NCBI GenBank assembly: GCA_037962975.1
Contig: CM075669.1
Location: 106,284,501-106,348,500 of the forward strand
From: Clitoria ternatea
Lineage: Eukaryota > Streptophyta > Magnoliopsida > Fabales > Fabaceae
Direction: 5' to 3'
DNA length: 64,000 bases
Every line of letters begins with the position of its first letter. Within the stretch, counting starts at the first letter, position 1. A model generated the notes under the pieces. It made no database searches and was not told the origin of the DNA. It worked only from the letters and a program-made list of their open reading frames with translations. The translations under genes were made by a program, and so were the position numbers. This document shows, piece by piece, positions 22,056-31,771 of the stretch.

Positions 22056-25000
22056 GTATGCTTCAAGGCAAGCAACACCCATTGGTACTTGGATAGTGGG
22101 TGTTCAAAGCATATGACGGGAGACATAAGCAAGTTTACATTATTCACTCCCAAGAGAAAAGGAAGTGTCACCTACGGAGACAACACCAAAGGAAGGATCC
22201 TAGGCATCGGAAATATAGGTAAGAATTCTTCCACATCCATAAGTGACGTGTTGTATGTTGAAGGCCTCAAACATAATCTACTTAGTATAAGTCAATTATG
22301 TGACAAAGGATATAGAGTTTTGTTTGAAACAAATTGTTGCATAATTGAGCATAAGACTAATAAGGAAGTTAAGTTTGTAGGCCAAAGAATTGATAACATT
22401 TACATGATTGATGTGGATAGTTTGTCTGCAAATGATGAACAATGCTTCATTTCAAAAGAGGATGAAACTTGGTTATGGCATAGGAGAATAGCTCATATAC
22501 ATGTAGACCATTTGAACAAACTTGTTTCTAAAGAATTAGTAATTGGTTTACCAAAGCTTAAGTTTGAAAATAGATTTTGTGATGCATGTCAAAAGGGAAA
22601 ACAAGTAAAGGCATCTTTTCAATCTAAAAATATTGTTTCCACGCAAAGGCCTTTACAACTTTTGCACATGGACTTATTTGGACCATCCAAAATCAAAAGC
22701 TTTGGAGGCAATTACTATGGTCTAGTTATTGTAGATGACTATTCTAGATATACATGGACATTGTTTCTTGCTCATAAAAATGAAGCTTATCATGCATTCA
22801 AGAAACTTGCAAAGATTATCCAAAATGAGCAAAATTCTAAAATTACATCCATTAGAACCGATCATGGGGGAGAATTTGAAAATCAATCTTTTGAAAAGTT
22901 TTGGAAAAACATGGTATTCATCATAATTTTTCAGCTTCTACAACTCCACAACAAAATGGAGTAGTTGAAAGGAAAAATAGATCTTTAGTGGAGCTTGCTA
23001 GAACCATGCTAAATGAAAACCATATTGCAAAACATTTTTGGGCCGATGCGGTAAACACCGCGTGTTATGTTATGAATAGATGTTTAATAAGGCCTATTTT
23101 AAAGAAAACCCCCTATGAACTTTACAAGGGTAGAAAACCCAACATTGCACACTTTCATATTTTTGGATGTAAATGTTTTGTGCTCAATAATGGAAAGGAT
23201 AATCTAGGAAAGTTTGATGCCAAATATGATGAGGCAATATTCCTAGGATACTCTCAATCTAGTAAATCTTATAGAATCTTCAACAAACAAACAAACACCA
23301 TTGAAGAGTTTATTCATGTTAAATTTGATGAAAATAGCCATAACCCTCCGAGAAAGGAAGATGTTGATGATCTTGTAGGTACTCTTCAAGAATTGACCAT
23401 AGATGACAAGAATGGAGAAATCAAGGATGCAAATGAAGCACAACATGAGGAACCACAACAATGGATCACTTTGAAGGATCATCCTCTAGACAAAGTCATA
23501 GGTGAAATGACTAAGGGTGTAAGTACTCGTAATGCAATTAGAAATACATGCAATCACTTAGCCTTTGTATCTCAAATTGAACCCAAAAATATTGATGAAG
23601 CCATTATTGATGAACATTGGATGTTGGCCATGCAAGAAGAATTAAACCAATTTGAAAGAAATGAAGTTTGGGAACTTGTGCCAAGACCCAATGACCATCA
23701 AATAATAGGCACCAAATGGGTTTTTAGGAACAAACTAGATGAAAACGGAATAATAACTAGAAACAAAGCTAGGCTAGTTGCTAAGGGGTATAATCAAGAA
23801 GAAGGAATAGACTATGAAGAAAAGTATGCTCCCGTAGCTAGGTTAGAAGCCATTAGATTATTATTAGCTTTTGCTTGTTGCATGGATTTTAAACTTTATC
23901 AAATAGATGTCAAAAGCGCCTTTTTAAATGGCTATATTCAAGAAGAAGTCTATGTAGATCAACCTCCCGGTTTTGAAAATCATAAATTTCCAAATCATGT
24001 TTTTAAATTGAGAAAAGCTTTATACGGTTTGAAACAAGCTCCAAGAGCTTGGTATGAAAGACTCAGCAAATTTCTTTTAGAAAATAAATTCGAAAGAGGA
24101 AAGGTTGATACTACACTATTTATAAAGCGCAAAAACCATGACATTCTTTTGGTACAAGTTTATGTTGATGACATAATATTTGGTGCCACTAATGAATCAA
24201 TATGCAAGAAATTTGCTAAGCTAATGCAGGAAGAGTTTGAAATATCCATGATGGGAGAACTCACCTTCTTCCTTGGATTACAAATAAAACAAACAAATGA
24301 CGGAACGTTCATTAGTCAAACAAAGTATTGTAAAGAACTACTCAAAAGGTTTGAAATGGACAAGGCAAATGAAATAGCTACACCCATGAGTACATCTTGC
24401 TATCTAGACAAAGATGAAAAGGGTAAGGACGTTGAAATTACTAAATATCGAGGTATGATTGGTTCCTTACTCTATTTAACAGCTAGTAGGCCTGATATTA
24501 TGTTTTCAGTATGTATGTGTGCTAGATACCAAGCATGTCCTAAAGAATCTCATCTTACCGCAGTAAAAAGGATAATGAAATATTTGGTAGGAACTCAAAA
24601 TGTTGGTTTGTGGTATCCCAAAGGGGCTGAATGTATTTTAGTTGGATACTCTGATTCAGACTTTGCGGGATGTAAACTTGATAGGAAAAGCACTAGCGGA
24701 ACATATCACTTGCTTGGTAGTTCTCTTGTTTCTTGGCATAGCAAGAAACAAGTAAGTGTTGCGCTATCAACAGCTGAGGCAGAATATGTTGCAGCTGGTA
24801 GTTGTTGTGCTCAAATCCTTTGGATGAGACAACAACTTCTAGACTTTGGAGTTGTATTGAACCAAGTGCCTCTTAAATGTGATAATACTAGTGCTATTAA
24901 TATCTCAAAAAATCCTGTAATGCACTCTAGAACCAAGCATATTGAAATTAGGCATCACTTCATTAGAGACCATGTATTAAAAGGGGACTGTGTACTTGAG

Positions 25001-25114
25001 CATGTTGAAACTTCTAGGCAACTAGCAGATATTTTCACAAAACCCTTGGCTAGAGAACAATTCATCCACATTAGAAGAGAATTAGGCATTCTTGACATGA
25101 CCAACTGTGTTTGA
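22056..25114 (+). pseudogene. pol: Element D pol: PR-INT-RT-RNase H, one frameshift
   Basis: This is the Ty1/copia polyprotein. Protease has WYLDSGCSKHMTG (catalytic DSG) right at the start. The GAG-pre-integrase/zinc region has the H-H-C-C pattern ending CDACQKGKQVKASF, and integrase has MDLFGP, VDDYSRY and TDHGGEFE acidic residues. Reverse transcriptase has IDVKSAFLNG and the YVDD box (VYVDDIIFGA); RNase H has SDSDFAGC and STAEAEYVA. It ends REQFIHIRRELGILDMTNCV. A one-base deletion at about 22902 inside integrase, seen against element F, shifts the frame, so protein up to 22964 and from 22901 on are separate. The pol frame opens at 22056 just after an in-frame TAG, with no ATG before the protease motif; gag already ended at 22042. 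Confidence 0.92.
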
Positions 25115-25237
25115 ATGATGAAGTTTTTTTTTGATAAAAACTATGTTGTATGGCATGATTAGATAAATGGTATGATTCATTAATGTTATATTTCATGTTT
25201 GTAACTCTCCTGTGTGAAAACCTGAAGTTCTTGAACC

Positions 25238-25575
25238 AATAATCGATTATATGCATCCTCACAATCGATTACTATGCTTCTGTCTCTTTAATAATCGATT
25301 ACTCGTTCATCTATAATCGATTACAATGCTTCTGTTTCTAATCTAATCGATTGCCCTCGATCCACAATCGATTACACAGCCTCTGTTTCAGGTATAAAAC
25401 GTTTCCTCTTCTCCATAATCGATTACCATCTTGTTCCAATCGATTAGGACGATTCTGTTTCTTTACTAATCGATTATTTCAATGCTCTAATCGATTACAC
25501 TCTGAACGAAACGTTTGGAATTCCCCAGAAACAGTGAGCTAATCAATTACACTCTGTCTCGTAATCGATTAGCCT
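25238..25575. repeat. TAATCGATTA cluster between pol and ORF3
   Basis: About 11 exact and one variant (AATCAATTAC) AATCGATT palindromes lie in 340 bp of non-coding DNA. Their spacing and flanks (TTCTGTTTC recurs) differ from the LTR cluster, so this is a second, internal array. It lies just upstream of a TATA-like TATAAATACC at about 25691 and of ORF3. Confidence 0.85.
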
Positions 25576-25684
25576 CGATTCTGCAGAGTCAAAACTGCTA
25601 TTTCCAAGGCTGCTTGAATCCCCCTCCTCTCTTAACTCACTTCACTCCTTTCTAAACCTAATTCCCTCCTTCCTAAACCTAATT

Positions 25685-25700
25685 CCCACCTATAAATACC
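25685..25700 (+). promoter_or_regulatory. Possible internal promoter for ORF3
   Basis: CACCTATAAATACCCC lies about 110 bp before the ORF3 ATG and after the second palindrome cluster, followed by a CT-rich leader (CCTCACCCTCTC...). This is the layout of a plant promoter and could allow separate expression of ORF3. It is inferred from sequence only. Confidence 0.4.
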
Positions 25701-25801
25701 CCTCTCCTCACCCTCTCAACTCACACTACCTCCTTCCTCTTCCTCACTCTCAAAAGTTCCAAAGAACTTCTTCTCCTTCTCATTTTCCTCTCCTCCTCAC
25801 C

Positions 25802-26920
25802 ATGTCTTCATCCCGCACCATTAAAAGAGCAAGGTCCTCTATGGCTCAGGCCAATAATCCTCTGGACTTCTCAAGGTTCTTTTCCTCCCCAAGAGACCTC
25901 CAAAATTTTGTCAAGAACTTTTCTGAGAAAGAAATAATGACCCCTCACTTCACCATTGCGGAAACCTTCGACAACCATAGCCTCACCTTCACCCAATGCC
26001 TTCACCACTACAACCTCTTTCCCTTCCTCACCCTCAAGGAAGAAGAATATTACCCTGAACTCATAAGGGTATTCTACTACAACCTCCGACTTGTCAATGG
26101 GATGGTTGAATCCAAAGTGAAGAACGCAACCATCAAACTCACCAATGCTCAATTTGCAGAAATCTCCCAGCTGCCTCTCAACAATGCTGATTTTGATGGA
26201 GGAGAACTGGAAGACGAATGGGGATTCAATGCTCTAACCGCTCGTCAATCATTATGGAAGGCTGCTCGCCCCCGGAGCAACCACAAATTGGTAGGCCACT
26301 TGACCATGAACAACCGTCTCCTATATTTCTTCTTGGTCAAAATGATAGTTCCTCGTGGTGGGAACTATGCCTTAGTGGAAGAGGATGATGTCCTCTTGAT
26401 GTGGGCAATGCTGAACCACAAGGAGATTAACTGGGTTCAGTTGATCAAATTTCATATGCGCCACGCAAAGGACCAACAAAAACTCCCTTATGGTATTCTC
26501 CTTACTAAAATTTTTAAATATTGTGGAGTTGACTTGGCTGGAGAATTATTTGAGAAAATGCCTCCAAGAGCTTGCATTGGCACCCATCACCTCACCAAAA
26601 TGGGTCTAGTTTTTATGCATGGAGCATGGTACTCACGAATGGAGGGCATTGATGCCAACATTACCTTCGAAGCTCCTCATGAAGATGAACCCGTTCCTCC
26701 TCCTCCTCAAACACAAGCTGCACCTCAAGCCTCTTCATCCACTCCTGCTGACCCCTTTGCATCACTCTATGCTCATCTTGATCGCTGCTTCGATCGTCTA
26801 GAAAACTCCCTTCAAGAGTTCTCCATGACTGAGCAGCAACATTTTGAAATGATGCAACAGCGTTATGAAGAGCTGTCCCATCAAATTGTTGAACTCCGTT
26901 TCTTTAATCCGGATAATTAG
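25802..26920 (+). CDS. Element D ORF3, envelope-position protein (372 aa)
   Basis: An intact 372-codon ORF starts at an ATG in good context (CACCATGTC) between pol and the 3' LTR, where Sireviruses may carry an extra or envelope-like gene. The body resembles the plant 'putative plant transposon protein' domain (Pfam Transposase_32 style): YYPELIRVFYYNLR near residue 82, an LLYFFLVKMIVPRGGNYA segment near 173 and LPYGILLTKIFKYCGVDL near 230. This is followed by a proline/alanine-rich linker (about 300-325) and a C-terminal stretch with heptad-like character ending at LRFFNPDN. I see no signal peptide and no clear membrane span, so an envelope function is not supported. The 25871-26152 - strand frame is its shadow. 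Function is unknown; the family assignment is from memory of the domain. Confidence 0.75.
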   Translation: MSSSRTIKRARSSMAQANNPLDFSRFFSSPRDLQNFVKNFSEKEIMTPHFTIAETFDNHSLTFTQCLHHYNLFPFLTLKEEEYYPELIRVFYYNLRLVNGMVESKVKNATIKLTNAQFAEISQLPLNNADFDGGELEDEWGFNALTARQSLWKAARPRSNHKLVGHLTMNNRLLYFFLVKMIVPRGGNYALVEEDDVLLMWAMLNHKEINWVQLIKFHMRHAKDQQKLPYGILLTKIFKYCGVDLAGELFEKMPPRACIGTHHLTKMGLVFMHGAWYSRMEGIDANITFEAPHEDEPVPPPPQTQAAPQASSSTPADPFASLYAHLDRCFDRLENSLQEFSMTEQQHFEMMQQRYEELSHQIVELRFFNPDN

Positions 26921-27400
26921 ATCCTTTTTTTATGTTTCCGGTTTAAGTTGCTTCTGTTCTTTTTAAATTCTACAAATTTGCTTCATGTAATTTCCTGCTT
27001 TCTGTTTGCAATTTAATAAAATTTTTAGTTTGTGATATATCTCTTTACTTGCATTCATTATTTTTGATGATTCCAAAGGGGGAGAAGTATTATTAACCTG
27101 TTCATATCTTGTGAAACTTATCTTGTTAAAATCTGAGAAGAACTGTTCATATCTTGATAAACATATCTTGTTTAAATCTGAAATAGATTTCCAAAAGATT
27201 AAAAGGATTAATAAATTCTTTTTGATAGGGGGAGATTTATTATTACTAAGAGATAAGAGATCAAGAGATAAGAGATATAGATGCTGAATGTGATTAAGAG
27301 ATAATGCAGCAGATATGTTTTTGCAAAAGAGATAAAATTAGAGATAAGTCTTGTGTTTAAAACTAACAACCCTCAAGAGATGAACATAGTTGTCATCATC
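26921..27400 (+). other. Element D 3' untranslated region with extra purine tracts
   Basis: There is no gene. Besides the tract next to the LTR, two more purine tracts occur: AAAGGGGGAGAA at 27075-27086 and TAGGGGGAGA at 27226-27235. Repeated purine tracts upstream of the 3' LTR are a known Sirevirus feature. A short duplicated word, GAACTGTTCATATCTTG / CCTGTTCATATCTTG, lies between them. Confidence 0.75.
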
Positions 27401-27414
27401 AAAAAGGGGGAGAA
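27401..27414 (+). promoter_or_regulatory. Element D polypurine tract
   Basis: AAAAAGGGGGAGAA directly precedes the 3' LTR start TGTGTTTGAATG. Confidence 0.92.
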
Positions 27415-28806
27415 TGTGTTTGAATGTGTATACAGGTTAAGGAATTTTGATAATGACAAAAACACTCTTAAAGAAATCTTTGCAAAAACAAAGACATGGA
27501 GTCAGATGCTGAGAAACAGTGAAGCTAATCGATTAGGGAGACTATGCTAATCGATTAGGAGCATTCTGTTTTGGAAGAAATTGCATTAGGCCACAAGCTA
27601 ATCGATTACAGCAATCAAGATAATCGATTACAAAGCTACTGGAATTAAGATAATCGACTACACATATGAGTAATCGATTACAACTGTCAAAAATGAAATT
27701 AAACGCATCAGGTATAATGACTAATCGATTAAGGGAAGTTATGCAATCGATTAGGAGGCTACTGGAATTAAGGTAATCGATTACGATACAGGCTAATCGA
27801 TTAGGAAGCTGCGAAATCAAATTAAATGCATCAGGTACAGGTGATAATTGATTACAAGCAAAGATATAATCAATTAGGTGCTCTCTGACTTGAAGATAAT
27901 CGATTACAACGCGAGGGTGTAATCGATTACGATAGTGGGAAAACACTTTCAAGTGGGAAACCAGCTTATATGTCCACCATGTTTCAGAAACCCACTATGT
28001 GCAACGGCTAGGAAGAAGAAGGGCACACCTCAAGCTCTCAAATGGCTCTATAAATTGAAGAGGAAGACAAGCACAAAGACATACCAAGAACCTACAATTC
28101 CTTTGCTTATTCTTGTGCTTTGTAAGCCCTATTTCTTGTATCTTGAATTTCATTTGTATATCCTCTCATCTTGAGAGATTAGAAATTGTGTGAGCTATCA
28201 TTTTGCTTATCCACTCTATTGAGAGAGTTACTTACTTGTAAACACTACATCAAAACACCAAAGTTCACTCTAGGTTGAGTGGTTACAAAGGTTGAGGTTC
28301 AACCTTTGGGATATTGTGAGATTGAGAGATTGGGTGGGTTGCCCTTATACTTGTGAGGATTGGGTTCTTGAGTGTGGGACACTAGGAAGCCGTAATTGCT
28401 CAAAGTTGTATCTCTAGTCTACAATAGTGGAAAATCCTCTAAGTGGGTTGCTTAGAGGCGAGACGTACACCGGATTGGTGGAACTCGTTAAATCGATTTG
28501 CAAAGCTCTTCTCCCTTACTCTTTTACTTTCATATACTGCACTTAATTGGCTTGTGTCGATTGATTGTGGCTTGCATACTTGAACTTGTTTAAATTGGTA
28601 AATCTTGAAGACTGCACGCCAAGTGTTTGTTTAATTGTCTCAGCTATATTTACCTTTGTTTTGCATTGCATATTTCACTAAACTTTATTTCACTTGCATA
28701 ATCTTGTAAATTTGTATATAAGAATCAAGTTCAAAGGTATTCCAACCAAAAGTTTTAAAAACTCAATTCACCCCCCCTCTTGAGTATTGAGGCCACTTGA
28801 ATAACA
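27415..28806 (+). repeat. Element D 3' LTR (1392 bp)
   Basis: It has the same length as the 5' LTR and the same ends. By hand about 19 substitutions and no indels separate the two LTRs, and most are transitions. Two of the TAATCGATTA palindromes are mutated here but intact in the 5' copy. Confidence 0.95.
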
Positions 28807-28811
28807 CATAC

Positions 28812-29814
28812 AACCCATCACATGGAGGAAGAAGGAGAGGAAGAAGGAGAAGCACCAAGAAAGCAAGGTGTAACCCAGCTTACACACACAGCCACAAGCT
28901 GTTTCACTCACCAAGCTGTTCCTTACACAGCCACACTCTTCCACTCGGTTCTACACCAAGCATGAGTGGAAGAAGAAGATGAAGGAGAAGAGAAAGATGA
29001 AGCAGAAGCTTTAATGAACTCTAGAGAGAAGGAGGAGCATTTCTCTCACTCATAAGAACATACACCAAGCAAAATAGAGAGGATGAGGAGAGAAAACGTG
29101 AAGCTGAAGACTTATCTCCATGCAGCCAGCGTCTGCTCCCATTTCAATCAACATTCCATCCTCATCAATGCAATCCCATCTGCATTTAATGCAAACTCTC
29201 TCAGCAATGATTACTCCCATCCAACTAAGCATTCAGCCAACAACGTGGGGACCACGCGAAAAAGGAAAAAGAGAGAGGACCAAAGCTTCTCTCATAAGCC
29301 ACCAAGGCATATATTATTATTATTATTACCCTCTTAGTGACCTTCGCATAGGGTCCCAGCATCAGACCCCACACCACTCGCTCAAGCGTCCCAGGCTCGC
29401 TTGAGCAACCAACTCTCGGAATCCACACCCTCTCTCGCTCGCTCAAGTGCGACAACATTCGCTTGAGCGAGATTCATCCAGAATCTCTCTTCTGCTCGCT
29501 TCACACTTAACTCGCTTAAGCGAGTAGCCCATTCACCTGGGCGAGATCGGGCGAGAGACCCTAAAACCAACACAAAAGATTATCGCTTGAGCGAGAATCC
29601 CTCTCGCTCGGGCGAGAATATCAAAACCTGGGCAGAACATAAGTCCCCAACAACCATACATGCCAAAATCCATCCAAAGCCAATTAACTCACTTCTATAC
29701 TTCATATGCCTTACAATAATTATTTAATACTTGTATCCAATGTTCATACACAACAATTCCCATTTTAAGTCATTTACCACATTGTTCACCTTCATAAAAA
29801 TTTGGGATGTTACA
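28812..29814 (-). repeat. Element B LTR, left copy (second part)
   Basis: This is the continuation of the LTR split by D and ends GGGATGTTACA at 29814. It contains the cluster of CGCTCAAGCGAG palindromes at about 29375-29620. Open frames here repeat those at 34865-35854 in the right LTR and have no domain. Confidence 0.9.
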
Positions 29815-29835
29815 CTCTCCCCACCTTTAAGGAAT
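29815..29835 (-). promoter_or_regulatory. Element B polypurine tract
   Basis: On the - strand the sequence reads TTCCTTAAAGGTGGGGAGAG and then the LTR start TGTAACATCCC, the same arrangement as in element A. Confidence 0.9.
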
Positions 29836-31755
29836 TTCGTCCTCAAAATTAAATCAGGAATCTGACACAATAAACCACTCGGTATTTACTGCACGCTACA
29901 CAAAATAGTTCACATACCAATGCCTTCCAAGCATTCACAGACTGGTCCACTCGGTATTCCGAGACATCATACACCCAACACCTTCCCATTTGGAAGTGTC
30001 TCAGTTCACTCGGAATATTACAACAATTCCACTCAGTACCACTCTTATCCTTGCTCGGAGCAGTCCAATAGGCTCAAGCCATCCCCATAAGCAGCTACAG
30101 TCTCACTTGCCCGACTTATGAATTGCTGCATCCAACTCATAGGATGACGTCTCATTCCTATAGGGTCACAACAATTGCATAAAGTCAATGCAAAATGCAC
30201 ACTGCCACAATACCTATGGCATGGAGAGTCTCTCGGAACAGCATCCTCACATCCTATTTTACTCAATCCGACCAAAATTCACTCAATTATCACCAATCTA
30301 TATGAAAATAATGGCAATTTCTAAAATTCTATAAGCAACACTTCTGAATTATATTCATCATTAAGCACCAACAAGGGTATATTACTTAACAACAGCCAGC
30401 AATTATCACTCAACATCACTATAAAATGACATACTAACAGCATAGTTCTGACCCATACAAGGCATGAAAGCACTCGGTTTCCAGTCCAAACCGAACCAAT
30501 ACTCCTCCTTAAGTCTTATCCATCACAAACTATTGGCCAAACAACCTAATATTCCTTAATATCACCATTCATTACAGGCCACGACTCAGATTTAAACTCA
30601 TGAATTCACTACTCATACTATGACATACAGATTCGGGTCATCATTCAATCAACAATTCACTCGGTTGTCAACCATAAAACCGAGACACTACTCAAACTAA
30701 TCACGTACCAGGGTTTAAAATCAATCGGCTATCACATGCCCAGATTTATAACCTATCAGTCATTTGTTTCATTACCCATCACTGGCCAACAATCAATTTG
30801 AGCCTAGATGATTTATCAAATTTTTTTTTTTGATAAACAGCTCGGTTTACAATATGATTTTCACTTATAGTAATAGCCTCTACATTGACGAATCTTCTCA
30901 CTGAGTAGCAACACAGTCTATCATTCGGACATACAATCTTCATAATATTATTAATATTATCACTATACTCAGCACCAAGGTGTACGCAAATTTCAACATT
31001 ACAGTTCACTATCCACCTGGTTATATAAGATCACATTAAATCCAGTCAGTTTTCTACACCTTATAGGTCACATTTTGATCAATGCTTCACTCGGTTTCTT
31101 CAACCAATTCCCTAGCCAACAGGGTCACATGCCTAGTGGCCATCATCAACTAATCCATTTACTCGGTCTTCACACACCAAACCAAGACACAATATAAATT
31201 TAACACATGCCTGATTTCACATTTATACATTCATGATCATATTCAAATTCTTAAACTAGGAATCTGCCATCAAGCAATCTTCATCATATATATATATATA
31301 TGTATAAATATTCATCATGCAGAGTTCCCATGCCAAGGGTATAAATCATCCTTTAAGAAATGGCACGATCAAACATCCATAATTCGAATTCAACCCATTA
31401 GGGAATTCTTCCACTACTATTCTCTTAATCAACTCAAATATGAGTCCCAATCCATCAAATAAACATGACTCAGCCATGAACCATTAGCATGGCATACACA
31501 AGAGTCCTAACCAGTTAATCCAACCTCACAAGTATAAGGGCCACAACATTGTATCATTCTATTCCTCAAATCAACATCACAACAGTAGTATCTTTCACTA
31601 CTGTCCCAGCAAAGCACATAGGCATACAGCCATACAAACTATGCATAAGCATGCATCAAACCAATAAAATACCACCAGCAGTAGTGACAACTGGTCATCA
31701 TACATTCAACCGCTTACACTTGGTAAGCATATCTTGGCCGTGAACCTCTCAGTCT
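29836..31755 (-). other. Element B gene-free interior
   Basis: This is about 1.9 kb with no gag or pol domain and no ORF over 76 codons. It holds scattered CACTCGG motifs and the block 30050-30232 that matches 8728-8900 of element A. A (TA)n run lies at 31287-31300. Confidence 0.8.
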
Positions 31756-31767
31756 GCTCTGATACCA
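31756..31767 (-). promoter_or_regulatory. Element B primer binding site
   Basis: The - strand sequence TGGTATCAGAGC, extended by AGACTGAG, lies 4 bp inside the 5' LTR end at 31772. It is the initiator tRNA-Met type, as in A. Confidence 0.92.
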
Positions 31768-31771
31768 CCAA

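Larger units (their letters stand above)
18930..28811 (+). mobile_element. Element D: Sirevirus-like Ty1/copia element, nearly complete
   Basis: The element is 18935-28806 with duplication CATAC (18930-18934, 28807-28811). The empty site is preserved in the other LTR of B, where CCTCATACAACCC is continuous near 34990. Both LTRs are 1392 bp and start TGTGTTTGAA and end GAATAACA. Order: LTR, primer site, gag, pol (protease, integrase, reverse transcriptase, RNase H), an extra ORF, then three purine tracts before the 3' LTR. Multiple purine tracts and an extra ORF after pol are Sirevirus traits. Hand comparison of LTRs gives about 19 differences (about 1.4%), about 0.5 million years if 1.3e-8 per site per year applies. 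Gag has one nonsense codon and pol one single-base frameshift. Confidence 0.95.
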
